Assembly: GCA_950295325.1 (NCBI GenBank) | Contig: OX485808.1 | Span: 12,280,501-12,340,500, forward strand | Length of the DNA stretch: 60,000 nucleotides | Direction: 5' to 3' | Source of the DNA: Polytrichum commune | Lineage: Eukaryota > Streptophyta > Polytrichopsida > Polytrichales > Polytrichaceae | The notes under the pieces: generated by a model | What the model was told of the DNA's origin: nothing | The model's database searches: none | What the model saw: the letters and a program-made list of their open reading frames with translations, nothing else | In this document: piece after piece, positions 1-17,127 of the stretch | Position numbering within the stretch: position 1 is the first letter of the stretch | How the letters are laid out: every line of letters begins with the position of its first letter | Made by a program: the position numbers and the translations under genes

Positions 1-3000
1 ACTTTATTGGAGGCAACGGTATGTGTGCCTGAATGCAACACCTCCAACAACATGTGCACTTTAAGTAATTTGTAGAACTCAATTTCATTTTTAAAAACTC
101 CCATAGATTTGCAAAATTGCAAAGAGTCTTAAAAGAAATTAAAAAACAATATCTTCATATGTGAACTAGACAAAATTGTAAAGTCGTATTAGAGAATGCC
201 AAGCCTTTTATTGTCCACTAATGGCTTCTATGATTGTCAATTATTTTAGGTGAGAATTGTTTGAGGTGGCAACAACTGGGATATACTACAAGGGCCCTTG
301 GATAATAAGATCATTTGAAACTTTATAATCGTTATATAATAATGTCTTATAGATTTTTTTATAGAAGACTTCAAAACATGAGCTAGACTAAAAATACTAT
401 AATTCTTGTACATTTTAAAATAAATAAATAAATAAAATTATAATTCCTAATAAGATGAAAACAATCTCAAGGTTTGGACTAGGACCCTTGTGTTATAAAA
501 TTAATTTATCATACAACTTCAAACCATTATGTTTATATTACAACTTTTTTGTTCACTTAAAATTTGATACCATTGGATTCATTTGGACTTTCTCTTCAAC
601 AACATATTAAAAATGCCAACTTAATAATTATATTAACACCATTATAAAGAAATGTAAAATTAAATAACTTTATAGTATAATCCCAGCTTTTGCCACCTCG
701 GGTAGAATTGTCACAAAATCGACCTCATAGTGGGTGAGCAACTTCCATTTATTAAGGTTGTTGTTCACCTTTTATGAAACATATTTTTACACCGTCTCGT
801 TGAGCAGGTAGATCCTAGATTAGCCATTGTGATCGGGCAAAGTTGGTGTTCTTCTCACATACTAGTTCTTTCATCCTTCTTACACCACTACCATGATTGG
901 TGAAGTGCTGTTATTTTGTACTAAATGTTGCATACGATGAAATATGATGTATATAATCTCTTTTTTGGCTTGGACTTCTTGAGTGTGATAAGCGTGCATG
1001 GGATAAAGCTCTCACATACTCCAAGAGGGAGGCTATCCATGATGATGTCCTTACAAGTTCAACTATATGGGGCCCTAGATTGGTCACTTAGCATGTTTTC
1101 AAGTATGCACATGCATTCAGAGGGTAATCAACTAGTAGGGGGTAGTTTGGTGCACAATAGTTTTTTTTGGAGCCCTTCAATTACAAATATATTGATGTAT
1201 CTAAATTAATGGTACCAAATAGTTAAGTAAAAAAATATTGTGCACTGAATATATTCAAGGGTATGTTTGTTACCTAAATTCCCCATTCATCAAAGCCGCA
1301 TTCAAAGTCATAGCGCCATGAAAAAGAGAATAATAGACCACACAAATGCAGAGAGCACACAAACGCAAAGGCACAAAACCCTAGGGATAACGAGGAAGAA
1401 ACATCTATTACGGAATCATCCATGATAATGGATGAAAATTAACCATTTTTCATGTATACTCTCGTACATGGAAGGTACATCATGTAGGTACAATTTTCAT
1501 CCCTTTTTAAATATATATTTTTATGTTTATACTTCAAGAAATTATGAGCAATAATCAGACTCCTATGTTTTGAATACACATGACTCTCATACTTTATTAA
1601 GGGTTTCTTTTCCTAAAAAAATTCAAACAATTATCTCAAACGAACAAAAGGGACATGTGGTTTTCTAACTTTTCTAAGTGACCAACCTAGGTGTAGGGCA
1701 ACAACAACAACCTCTATCACATGTCAAACTCTAAGATTATGTGGAACAATTTGGCACTTGACGTTGGCTTGGATAATTATGCTTAAGATGTTTTCCCTTA
1801 TTGCAGATTTATGCTTCTACCGGGTGCATCCAAGATAGTTTCTTGGCTCTTTTTTCTTTGGGACCCAAGGCCTTGTGTACTTTTTGGCAATGAAATAAAG
1901 CTTCTTACATGATTTGTCTAAACAAATCAAAACAAAAACACATTCTCCAAGAGGTGTCCCCAACTCCTTTTTCTTTGTGGAGTAGACCTAGCGCAAACAT
2001 TGTAGAGGATCTCACTTGCACCTGTGCATATGAGTTGATGTTTCGGATGAACCCAACCCCATTGCAACCATATGCCCATGCCCATGCAAATCCACCATAT
2101 GCATGTATGTCCATGTCCATGCTCATAAGTCCCCCATGACCCACCCCCAGGCCCCATAGACATTTTATTTTTGTCCTTTTGTTGGTTCATTGTTGTTTTT
2201 TTTTTTTCCTATTGCCCAATGTGTAATGTTGCCACCTTAGCTACATGCATGTCACCTCCCCTTACCATGCACACCTTTTGTTGTCCCCCACCTTTCCATA
2301 TTTTTTCTCCTCTTTCTTTTGTCACATGGTTGTTTTGAATTTTATTTTTTTGGTGTGTAAAACTTTTTCTTTGGAAAGTTCGAATTTGAAAATTTATCCA
2401 TCTTTCATAGACTCCCTGGTCATCACCATCCCCACCACGAGCTCCGTGACAGTGTTTGCTTCATATCTTTCCTTGAATTTGCCACCCTTCTTGGAGATGG
2501 CTCCACAATTCAATGAGAAGCCTTGTGACAAGCTAGTGTAAGGTAGAAACACCCAATCCAGTTAACCACCCTCTACCCGTGCACTAGACCGCCATCATAA
2601 TAGTGAAGTGCCATTTTTGGAACCGATCATGATGAGGCAACAACTTCAATGCGTGTACACTTAGTGTAGCCAATGGGAGTCAAGTTTTAATGTACTCATG
2701 AGATAACCGATTTAGGTGATGTTCCATATGAAAATGCGGATTACCGTGTTCGGTGAAGGGAGAATCTAGTGAACGAGTAGGGGGTTTGACAACTTCCCAC
2801 TTTGAAAAATTGTAGAATTTTCTGCACAAGACCAAAAAAATAAAAATATGAAGCAACTTGCATTCTTCATGAATCCTTCTCGTCTATCTTGGAAAATTAT
2901 CTCATGATTGTAAGACCATATCTTCAATGCCAATCACCTTAATTTCACGGGTTATGGTATTTCTACCTTATTTGTTAGATGTTTATATTGGAATTGGAGA

Positions 3001-4000
3001 GTATGGAAAGGTTTAGAGAATTTAGGAGGCTATTTACCTATGCCTTGCAGTGAAGGCGCACCCTACTACATAATATTAGCTGTTACCTTTACATGGTCAC
3101 TGTATATCATATCAGGAACCTTCCATATATGCGAAAGGGACCTAAGAAGAACATCTTCATGTGTAATTTGTGATCACTAAGTCAAGCATCCACACTCCAC
3201 ACTGCAATAGTTCACGAATTTCTTCAAATTGCAATAAAATATTTCAATACTAACAGAAGACATCACTCACAGTCTTCACAGTTGAAATTTTCATACCAAA
3301 TGCAGTCTTTTCAGGTTTTATATTATATTATATTATATATATATATATATATATATGTTGAGGGTCCTCTAGAAGTACTTGACAAGTCATTGCTTGAACT
3401 TGCACCATACTCAATTTATTTAACATTACATGGAGGTATATAAAGTCAATGGGTGGCTATATGTGTTGCCATACTAGGGCTTCACACCACCCCTAACTTG
3501 TCCATATATAGAGGTATTCGGAGTCTCAAGATATGAACACACAACATTGCCTTCCACATACTGGCAAGTTTATTGACAATATTACTTGAATCTATGTGAT
3601 TATAGTTTCTTTGAATCAAGACATTTGTACCAAGTAGTGAACACTGAGGTCTACATCCACTTTCCGCACATTTTTGCACAAGGTGAGTACCAACGCAATG
3701 TTCATAAACATTAAACTCTAGATTTGACTCTAATATCCTTTAGGCAAGAAACTCACTCATTGAAGTCGAAATTGCATGAATCTTAAACTCTTAGCAATTA
3801 GCAAGGCTAACAAATTTATTTATTTATTTTTTCCCCTTTGTACTTTTGCTTAACATTTCTCAATCTTGTACTCTAGTTTTGTGGGCCTTGGTGTTGTTTG
3901 AGAGTTGTGCCCACATACATGCTCCATAGACCAACTTCAAAGTTGGATCTACAACATGTACATGTCGAGGAGTAACACGACAATGGTCTGATCAAGAGCT
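1..4000. other. Gene-poor AT-rich DNA
   Basis: I see no gene here. The open frames at 925-1209, 1905-2190 and 2245-2541 have no recognisable motif, lie in low-complexity or homopolymer-rich DNA and overlap on both strands. The stretch 2060-2150 is a run of short CATG/CCATGCC-like repeats that opens frames on both strands. An AT dinucleotide run lies at about 3317-3356. Otherwise it is unannotated intergenic DNA, probably decayed transposon sequence. Confidence 0.5.
3317..3356. repeat. AT-dinucleotide microsatellite
   Basis: An imperfect TATTA run passes into a pure TA dinucleotide run of about 20 bases. It is intergenic, with no associated ORF. Confidence 0.85.
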
Positions 4001-4340
4001 ATCCCAATTATCCCAATTAGTGAGGGAGGCTAATAAGGAGTGTGGGAAATTAGTGAAGGTGATACTAAATTTCTTCACGCTATGAAATTAGTGCCACCAA
4101 AAGATTTAGGAAGCACTGTGCATCCCGAGATTGTTCACTGAAAACATTATTCTCTTTTGCATTAGATTTTCTTTTACCACTCTACAAGCACCTTAGAACA
4201 TGCATTAATTTCTTTAAATGCATGATAAATGAGCATGTATTCATGAATTTAATATCACTTGGTAAAAAAGTTCAACCCTCACTAATTTTAAAACTTGGCG
4301 AAAATCGTGCATGCTTCAAGGAATTAGTACCACATGCAAC
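4001..4340 (-). mobile_element. MITE family 2, diverged copy
   Basis: This stretch is the reverse complement of the element at 41285-41600. Shared blocks include the CCAATTAGTGAGGG terminus near 4013, the segment around 4060-4110 (GTGAAGGTGATACTAAAT...ATGAAATTAGTGCCACC) and the block around 4225-4290 (AAATGAGCATGTATTCATGAAT). The match is interrupted and diverged, and the outer terminus (CACTAAATATACC) is no longer clear, so this is an older insertion. Non-autonomous: no transposase frame is present. It ends about 200 bp upstream of the Gnk2-like gene. Confidence 0.65.
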
Positions 4341-4534
4341 CAATGTCCAACATGTCGGCTTCTTTCATCATGTTCCAACCTCCATGTTCATTTATTTTGT
4401 AGGAGCCTTGAATTAGAAAGAGAACTCCTTTGAGGAGCTGAGCAATGTCAATAGGTATTTAACATCACGAGCTCTTGTTAACTTTCCGCAACACTCATAT
4501 GAAGCTTGGAACTCGTTGCGCAGATCTGACGAGG

Positions 4535-4933
4535 ATGGCGAAGATAGCGCACTTGACGATGGCGGTTCTCGTAGCCTCGGTTGCGCTCCTCGCCTTGTCC
4601 CCGGCTCCAACGCACGCCTACGATGGCACGTTTGTTTTCTGGGCTTGCAACACACAGAAGACAACCAACGGAACCTCCATATACAAGGCCATCACAGCAG
4701 TCATCTCAGACCTTGAGCAAGAAACTCCGTATTACAGCTACGACTACAAGAACAAGGTGAAGAACGATAACGTCACCGTGTATGGCCGCGGGACGTGTAG
4801 GTATGGTCTGTCCGATTGCACTGCTTGCCTGCAGAATGTGGGCACCTTGATCTTGAGCACATGCGATGACGCTGTGGGTGCACGCTACCAAGTCACTGAC
4901 TGCTTCATGGAGTATGAGAAGTACGCCTTCTAA
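4535..4933 (+). CDS. Ginkbilobin-2-like secreted antifungal protein
   Basis: A 132-residue protein of the Gnk2/DUF26 (stress-antifungal) family, which in Ginkgo binds mannose and acts on fungi in the apoplast. An in-frame ATG at 4475 exists, but the ATG at 4535 gives a typical signal peptide (hydrophobic residues about 7-22, likely cleavage after THA at 28), so I prefer it. The mature part has six cysteines (38, 88, 95, 98, 110, 123), as expected for three disulphides. The Gnk2 mannose-binding residues appear conserved as Asn39 (ACNTQK), Arg117 (GARYQ) and Glu128 (EYEK). Two N-glycosylation sequons occur (Asn45, Asn79). Odd: the family motif is usually C-x8-C-x2-C, here C-x6-C-x2-C. There is no intron. 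A diverged, broken tandem copy follows 0.8 kb downstream. A weak TATA-like stretch lies near 4455. Family confidence is high; antifungal activity is inferred. Confidence 0.88.
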   Translation: MAKIAHLTMAVLVASVALLALSPAPTHAYDGTFVFWACNTQKTTNGTSIYKAITAVISDLEQETPYYSYDYKNKVKNDNVTVYGRGTCRYGLSDCTACLQNVGTLILSTCDDAVGARYQVTDCFMEYEKYAF

Positions 4934-5726
4934 GATTCAAAGTGATAGGCTGCTTTTCATTCTCGTCATCACCCAATGTTTTTAGCTGTTTAAGGATGCT
5001 CAACTAGTGATCTGGATTCATACAAATGCTGTCACATTGAGTAATCGTGTGCTTAAAAGTGTGAAAGCAGGAGATGAATCCCGGTGCAATTTCAGTCAGG
5101 ATTGTTGACTGCTTTGTGGTAACATTTATACGGTGGACTTTGTACTTTGTGAGAATCCAACAATGATTCTATGATAATATAAATTATTTAAGCTGCATCT
5201 ACAGAAATTCGACTGTAACTAGTCTCATCTGACCATGTGGTGAGGTTGTAAGTTGCCTCTTGCTCGCCAATCAATGGCAGGTTGTTTCTTATAACTTTCA
5301 GACTATTTTGGGGGGAACGTTAAACCTCCCCCTAGGAGGTTTTTTGGGAGGTAGATACGGGCAGGGGCAGCCCCCAGAAAGAAATCCAGATTTTCTGGAC
5401 CGGACCGAAAACTTCTACCCGCTCCGCTTGACTTCGAAAAAACCATTGCCCTTACATTTTTGAAGGTCACTTATTCACAAATCTCATATTGAGTGCTCGA
5501 TCACACCAAAGTTTCCTTCCTGTTTCAGCCGTGAAATTGCTGGGATTATGGTCAGAAATAGATGTTGGCCCACCATTGTGTTGACGGATACGGATGGTGC
5601 CGAAGTGTCTGGTGTGATCCTGTCGCAGTTCTCAGCGAACTTAGGTTATTAAGTAGTCTCTAGATACTCACTTGACGACCGGGTTTGCACCGAGCGTGAT
5701 CAGGCTCACCACGACCACAAGTTATC
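4934..5726. other. Spacer between the two Gnk2-like copies
   Basis: No gene. The first 250 bases are probably 3'UTR and downstream DNA of the intact copy. A GC-rich block at about 5305-5420 holds short palindromes (for example around CCCCCTAGGAGG at 5328-5340) and opens a 67-codon frame (5260-5463) without recognisable content. The last 80 bases precede the pseudogene copy. Confidence 0.5.
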
Positions 5727-6138
5727 ATGGCAAAGATCGTCACAGCAAAACTCGTGCTTGTGGCATTTGTTGCCTCCGTTGTCCTCATTGCTCTTACAGC
5801 CCGTCCAGCGCATGCTTGTGACGCAACATTCACATTTAGGATTTGCAACACGGAGAATACCACCACGGCCGGGAACCTTCTTATATAGGCTATCCAGGCC
5901 ATCATCTTCGACTTAGCGGCGCACGTACACCCCGTACCATAGCTACGACTACAAAAACAGCCAACTAAGTGGCGGAGTGACTGCATGGGGACGTGCGTCT
6001 TGTGGGTATGGGCTCTCCGATTGCAGTGCCTGCCTCCAACAAGTCGGCAATCTGATTTTCAGTGGTTGTGGCAACGCCGTGGGTGCTCGCTACCAGGTGA
6101 GTGATTGCTTCATGGAGTATGAGAACACATCCTTCTGA
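5727..6138 (+). pseudogene. Broken second Gnk2-like copy
   Basis: Parallel to the intact gene at 4535. It starts at ATG 5727 with a good signal peptide (MAKIV..., cleavage near AHA at residues 28-30) and the ICNTEN equivalent of the Asn motif. Codon 54 is a TAG (5886-5888). A +1 frameshift follows between about 5890 and 5940: the span is 412 bases, one more than a multiple of three. The distal part is then well conserved: YDYKN, CGYGLSDCSAC, GARYQ, CFMEYEN and a TGA at 6136-6138. It shares the unusual C-x6-C-x2-C spacing, so the short loop predates the duplication. As written it encodes only a 53-residue peptide (signal plus about 24 residues). Pseudogene unless the stop and shift are sequencing errors. 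Confidence 0.85.
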
Positions 6139-8314
6139 GAATCTTCGTTTGTTTGACACCACTGTTGCGCGCCTAAATTCCCTCGCCCCAAATATTTACA
6201 AGGAATTAGCAAGGGTGCTGCTAAGGCAGTGATTTGAATTCATTGATTTGAAACTCAAAGTGGATCAAAGTGTGACAGACTTGTACAGTGCATGGTCAAC
6301 TTCCACTAATGCACTTTGACTGCGTTAATGTTAACTTATTGAGCACGATTATGTCACAAATATGACAGTTTATCTCGATGGAACTTAAAATGTCACAAAG
6401 TTGGCAAACGAATATGACATTAAATCACTGGATTCTAGTAGTGTTCTAAAGTGGAGGTTTTGGAATCATGTACGAGACCTTAAATTGAATGAATCCATCT
6501 ACGTTTTGCACTTCAGTCTTCAACAATCTATATGCAGAATGTCAAATATGGACTTATCATATATCACATGTGCGCTTACATGAATCATTGCAACTAGTTT
6601 TTGCGAATGTTAGAGATCACTGCAATAGATGGAAAGTATCGGCCGCTAGTTACACATGAACCGGTTGAGTTCAAGACCTCAGGAAAATTACCGATATTTT
6701 TAGAGGAATTTAAAGTATAATATACCTCAAATCAATGAAAAAAAACCGAAAGATGTCAAAATGTAATTAGTTGGATTTGGAAACACTAGGATCTAAATCA
6801 AGGTCATAGTTGTTTTCCCTCGTGATTTTGGAGCTTATATGAATATCTTATTCATTATCAAAGTGAAGATTCTTGTGTTCATTAAACCTTCACATAAGTT
6901 TCCCCAATTATGTTGACTATTGAACCTAGAATAATTATCATATTTTGAGAACGTACTCTATTTTGAAATAGACTTCGCAAATTTCACTACAAGTCACAAA
7001 TGTTTACATCCACATGTTTACATCCACATTTCCAACCAAATTTTTCGTTCAAGTTTAAATCTACATCCTAACAACAATTTAGATAGTTGTGCTCATGATT
7101 GGAAGACCTATCTTGTAGACTGCACCCCTTTGTCAACGTATTAGTTTGTAGAGAAGTAGGATATGAAAGCTGTGATGTGGTGCTTGACTTGAGATTCAAC
7201 ACCTTAAGTCAACAAGTGACGTTGTCACATGCCAATTTAATTATGAACATTTAGAGAAGAAGAAAATTTTATGCTTGATGTTAGATAGAGGTAAGATACC
7301 CCACAAATCATACAGTTGGAGGTTGACAATTAAGTTATGTTCGAACCCTTGTTCTTGATATCGTGAAAGATAAATTGTTTCTTCAAATTTGTGAACTAAC
7401 ATTAGGTGATTTTATCCATTAAAGGTTAAATGAGTTGTTGAAAATTTGAGATAGCTTAAGATGAAACTTGGCTCTTAGTGCTCAAAGGCTCAAATGTGAT
7501 CAGCTTCACAAAAAAGGTTGCTAGAAATCACTCAAATATTACGTCCATAGAGTTTAAATCCGAATTTAACATCTTGACACGAAAAAAAATCATGTACATG
7601 ATATCAATTGCAAGTATTCACAATTATAACCACAGGAAAGTATTATTCACTGGAATCGTTTCCATAGGTTCAAAATGAAAACTATGTATAGAACATAAAT
7701 TGCGTTAAGTATTATCACATGTATAAACGATGGCTCAAAATGCATAGCCTTGAATGATGCATTCCTCGCATAATTGACCATATTTGCATCTTAAACTCAA
7801 GTTATGCCTTCAGTCATGAACCGCATTATAAGAAGAAAGCCATTTCAAGAAGTTTACATTTCCAAGATTCAATGACTAAAGTAGAAGTTATCAACAAAAA
7901 CGGTTAAGTTTTCTTGTCTATGGAACACCATCAGGGCTTGCTCATTGGATGTTCATGGGGTAACAAGCAATACTGAACATTATCCGCAATGAGCTCCTCT
8001 GAACATCATATGACATGATTTCAAATGTCTTTGTCATAAAATTCTAGTATACACGATTCCATAAGGGTCCATAACATCATTTAGCTTCATGCGCTTGTTC
8101 TCTTTCCATGAGAAGTCGAGCTTCTCAGATTGAAGATTCAGAGTGAAATTTAATGAATCTAAACTTCATGAATCTTCGATTCGACCACAAATCATCCTTC
8201 CGATTTGCAGGGCCCATAGACCCTACATGACACCAGGTCTTGCTGGATTAATGTTACGCGGAATCCTATGGAGGAGGTGATTTGGCACCAAGCCGGGAAC
8301 AAATACTAATCTTA
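6139..8314. other. Intergenic DNA between Gnk2-like pair and tubulin 3' end
   Basis: AT-rich and without a supportable gene. The frames at 6401-6583 and 7478-7678 have no recognisable motif and amino-acid compositions typical of random AT-rich reading. The last few hundred bases should contain the 3'UTR and poly(A) region of the minus-strand alpha-tubulin gene, whose stop codon is at 8315-8317. I could not place a poly(A) signal with confidence. Confidence 0.5.
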
Positions 8315-13121
<4,807 letters not shown>

Positions 13122-13489
13122 TGTGGGTGTAGCTTATTGTGTGCGGCGGCTGTGACCAAATCTCTGAAAATAATTAAATTGTATATTATATGCATTCAGT
13201 CCACAACAATCAGAGGTCAAGAAGGTCAATCTCTTTATGTATGATCAATTCACATGTGGTCGTATGTCCAACCAAGAAGTCTCATGTGGTTCATCGATCG
13301 CCATGTCTAGCTCCTTGTTCAGCTAGGGTATAATGTGGGCTTTATATAGTCGCTCTTTTTACTTGGACACCTACATTAGAGTCACTGTGAAACATGGAAA
13401 AGATTTGTAGTTGAGAAGGAACACCCAAAAGCATGTGATGTGATCCACTCTGGATTCAAATGTTCACGCAATTTGGAGGCCTATGTGAT

Positions 13490-14000
13490 CGTATCAAGAG
13501 AAAGAGAATCTTCAATTTGACCTCCTATAACTTCTGCATGATTCTACGACAATCCGCATGATAATTTCGCAAACTGCTAACGGGACAACAAGGCAACTCC
13601 CGATTCGATCATACGACGGGTGAGAATGTCTGTGGAGTTGGTAGTCGGTGGCGGATAGACTCACTAGCAACAGTGTGCAACAAGAAAATGAGGCCTGGGC
13701 CCACGTAATCGCTTTAACTAGAGAAAGAGAATCTTCACTTTGACCTCCTATAACTTTTGCATCTTTACTCTGATTCTACGGCAAGACAATTTGCGTCATT
13801 CGCAACTTGCTAACCAGACGACGAGACAACTCCCAATTCGATGTCATCGGACGATGGGCCAAAGTGTCGCAGCAAGTCGAGAAAATGAGGACCTTTGTGA
13901 TCACGTTAAGTAGTGAAAGAGAATCTTCACTTTGACCTCTATAACTTTTGCATCTCCATTCCGATTCTACAACAATCTGCTTGATTCGCAAAATGGATGA
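13490..14000. repeat. Three diverged direct repeats of about 200-225 bp
   Basis: The word AAAGAGAATCTTCA(C/A)TTTGACCTCC, followed by TATAACTTYTGCATG and a GATTCTACGRCAA block, occurs at about 13500, 13723 and 13915. Each copy continues with related sequence (ATTCGCAAACTGCTAACGGG-like). Spacing is about 225 and 192 bp. AAGAGAATCTTCACTTTGA is also a core word of MITE family 1, so these may be degenerate relatives. It lies upstream of alpha-tubulin. Confidence 0.6.
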
Positions 14001-14226
14001 CAACACCTTGAGCTCAGAGGTTTTAGACTGAGCTGGTCACCGAGGATTTTAAAACATTTTTGCTGAGCAGTTTACACTGGTCCAACAAGGGTTGAAATGA
14101 TTGCAGTCAGCTCAAAATTTATGTCCAGAAGCTTCTACGATGTAGCCACTATTTAATGAAACCTGAACAGTTGGTAGAGTTCAATAAGATCCTGCGGCAC
14201 TGCAGCAGCTGGCCGGGCTCCAGAAA

Positions 14227-14478
14227 TCAAGTCGAGGGGAAGTGGCAGGGCTGCTGCTGCTGCTGCTGCTGCTGCTGAGACCCTAAGTCTATAAATGCTG
14301 TGAGAACTGAGGCAATTAACTGCTTGAGCTGTGATGGGTGGTCAAGTGTCGAAAGACCAAGCATCATGGAAACCCGTCCCCATGAACTTCGTTGCTCATG
14401 GCCGTGCTGCTTAGGATCCGCCGCCTTGCTCGTGTACTCGTGTGTCGCTTGGTGCCAAGGGATTTCATCCATGCCCAC
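14227..14478 (-). other. Hypothetical ORF ending in polyglutamine, with (CTG)9
   Basis: A pure (CTG)9 tract at 14251-14277 reads as CAG/Gln on the minus strand at the end of an 83-codon frame (MGMDEIPWHQ...DLGSQQQQQQQQQPCHFPST). The rest of the frame is not recognised. It could be a 5' exon or non-coding DNA upstream of alpha-tubulin on the same strand. The trinucleotide tract itself is certain; the coding call is weak. Confidence 0.25.
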
Positions 14479-15256
14479 GTCTTCATAGATCTTGCCGCAA
14501 ATTCATGGGGCCAGCTATCTGTCTACTCTGCAATTACACACTCAGAAACAGTCACATAAAATATTGATCACCAAATCTCTGGATTTCTATAATCTGTTGC
14601 TAGGCTGAATTCTCCAGCACCATCTAGTATGTAAGTACTTTACACATCTGCAACTGCGCTGAAGATTGATCAACAAAAGGCTGGAGTGGATTTACTCATA
14701 CCACCTATTTGATATGGAATGGGGATGATCAACGAATTTCTCAAATTTTTATAATTCGTTGCTCTGGATCCTCCAGCAGTATCTAGTACTGGACACATCG
14801 ATCCGGCAACGGAGGTGAAGACAAATTAACGAAAGGCTGGAGTTGACTTACTCAGACTGCCTAATGGATGTGTGGAATAGGGAAGATCTGGAAATTCGAG
14901 ACGTCTCTTCACACACGATGAGTGTCTTAGAGCTGCATCCCTCCGCATGTTACAAGACATTCCACACAAGATGACTAAGAATTTAAACTGGGTTTATACT
15001 GTTGACCGTGAAAGTACACACCAGCAGACTCAGACCAGACCTCTCTATACTAGTAACTCAATTTGTCACACTTTGGCATGAAAGTCAGGAATGCCCCAGG
15101 GCCTGATTCCTTTCCCCACAAAACTCCCAGGGAAAACTCTTGGATCACAAACCGCAACTGTAGGAACAATTGACACGTAACTTAACAGCCGTGCACAAAT
15201 GAAGGTGTCACTAATTTCAGAATGATATTAATGCAGTTGCTGGACACGCTCCAGTG

Positions 15257-15433
15257 TCAGCTTGCCTTAATCATCTCCTCATCAACCTGGACAGATATAA
15301 TTTCCTTCCTTCCAAAATTTGACTTCTCGGATGGGGCAACAAAATCTATCAACCTTGTTGTCGATTCACACTCGCTGGTATCAAAATGTTTGTAAGTAAA
15401 GTTCCCAAAACGCAATAGGTACACAAAATAGTC
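15257..15433 (-). other. Candidate orphan C-terminal exon, unknown family
   Basis: The minus strand holds an uninterrupted frame with protein-like composition: DYFVYLLRFGNFTYKHFD, then TSECESTTRLIDFVAPSEKS, then NFGRKEIISVQVDEEMIKAS and a TGA at 15257-15259. Upstream it runs straight into a fold-back-type repeat (about 15422-15540) with stops in frame, so any parent gene is cut off. I do not recognise the protein. It is either an isolated terminal exon or a captured fragment. Confidence 0.3.
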
Positions 15434-15540
15434 CTATTACTGTCGGCCACAGTAATTTTTGTAGAGCCCACATTAAACTTCTAGTAGAAAATTAGCATGA
15501 GTCACATTAATTGTTTTTCTACAAAATTACAGAAATGCGG
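15422..15540. mobile_element. Relic of fold-back element B
   Basis: AAATAGTCCTATTACTGT, CACAGTAATTTTTGTAGAGCCCACATTAA and GAGTCACATTAATTGTTTTTCTACA match one arm of the fold-back element in MCCA intron 11 (about 37645-37800). A partner arm is not evident here, so this is a partial copy. Confidence 0.55.
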
Positions 15541-16238
15541 GTGATTATTTTATTTCGCAGTGCTACTTTTTTCTTATAGCTAATATTCAATGTGTTGCTT
15601 GGAAGTCTTCATGCAGACAAGTTGCAACTAACCCCATCACCACCACTACTAACCCTCATATTTCTTTGCATTCACAAAGGTTGATAGAATATCAGTCATA
15701 TCGAGTCATCGGAATTTCACACATTGTCACCGTTCAACATGACGCCACTCAAGGTTGTTCAGCTAGCACAGTTTTTTGACAGATTTTGTTGTAAACACAT
15801 GATTCGTTTTCTGTTGTGTTATGAGACGGAGCCCAACACCATGGCTCAGTTTCCAACAAAGAATTCAAGTTCTTCAGAGTGCAAAGTTCTCCTTCAAACC
15901 AAGATTGACTCTATAGTTTTGCATCAATATAGACTCTCATTTGTATATGATACGTTGCTCAACAACTTAGACCTTGGAGAGTGGGTGGAATCCAGGTCAA
16001 CAACGTGGCTCTCTAAATCCTTGATGAAAGTTCATGATGATTCCAGATGAATCGAGCATTTCAAGATACTGTAACTCCTGAGTTTGTGCACCAATCAACT
16101 GAGAGATTGACGCACTTTTTTTAAATAAAAATATTAATAACTTAAACACAAACTGAAATATGTAGTACATGTCTCCATCCGGGTTGGATGTGCTCTCTTT
16201 AAGCTTAGTCATGGAGCCGATTTTCCCCAATGCAGTGA

Positions 16239-17127
16239 ATGTATGCGATTGGCAAGCTTACTGATCTTGTTTTAGGAGAACTTGTTTGTTTCGCGAATGA
16301 AGTCTGCAGGAGTCAAATAAGAAGACCAGAAGGACTTGCATTGACACAAATGATATTCAATATCAAAGACTTTTGTGGCCTCCCAGCATTTCATGGAGCG
16401 ATGGACGTCACTCAAATTCATTTACATAAACCCCGTGGACCATTTGCAGATGAGTATTACGCATACAAATCATAAAACCACAATATGGATATGCAGGAGT
16501 AGTTGATTGCGATGGCATGTCAGGCTCAATGAATGATGCTCGAAAATTGCGTATCTAAAGCTTTGTATAGAAAGGCAATGCACACGAAATTGTTCTGGTT
16601 TAAGAGTGGTGAACTTGGATTCAGACCTTACATCATAGTTGATAAACTTGGTTATCATTACTCCCTTGGTTGCTCATTCCTGACAAACATGGAATCGCCA
16701 CACCATCCTTCAAAAGACCTTCAACAAATGTTTGTGCAGAGGAAGAAATGTTGCTAGAAACTCTTTGGTATCTTAAACAAGACTCGCAAGGAGTTACTCT
16801 TTAGAAGTTACTAGCTTGCACGTGTTATTCCCGCCAGATGTTGTAGTATGTTGTTGTATATTATACAATATGGTGCTTGAAGGAAAAGACATAGATGTAG
16901 ATGCTCTGATGTCTCAACCTACAATAATAGAGAGGCACCATGGACAGCCAAATGTAAGAGAGAACCACAGGACAGATCAACGGATTCTCATTGAACCCAG
17001 AATAACAACAATGACACTGAAGGCAATGAGCTACCCTTGGAAGAGAAGGGCATTCGCGAATAAACCAAGTCATCATTTTGGAGCAATTCATTGGAAACAG
17101 GCTGCCTCCGAGACCACGTTGAATTGA
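16239..17127 (+). pseudogene. PIF/Harbinger-type transposase relic
   Basis: Fragments of a DDE_Tnp_4 (PIF/Harbinger) transposase appear in order on the plus strand. First is a block around 16350-16440 with GLPAFHGAMDVTQIH (first catalytic Asp, normally GxIDxTHI). Next is VVDCDGMSGSMNDARKLR at about 16500-16555, like the usual GSxHDAR segment, followed by a stop. Then comes YIIVDKLGYHYSLG at about 16630-16670 (second Asp, normally GDxGYPL). Last is PPDVVVCCCILYNMVLE at about 16825-16880 (hydrophobic HN...E region with the third acidic residue). Stops and frame changes separate them, so it is inactive. Sequence from 15724 may be its diverged N-terminus. A Myb/trihelix-like relic on the opposite strand at 18.2-18.9 kb may be the second ORF of the same element. 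Confidence 0.75.

Noticed and set aside
1905-2190. Overlapping frames of 76-87 codons on both strands
   Set aside because: Generated by CATG/CCATGCC low-complexity sequence with no other support.
5660-6162. Minus-strand frames of 108 and 65 codons over the Gnk2-like pseudogene
   Set aside because: Antisense shadows of a recognisable plus-strand gene relic.
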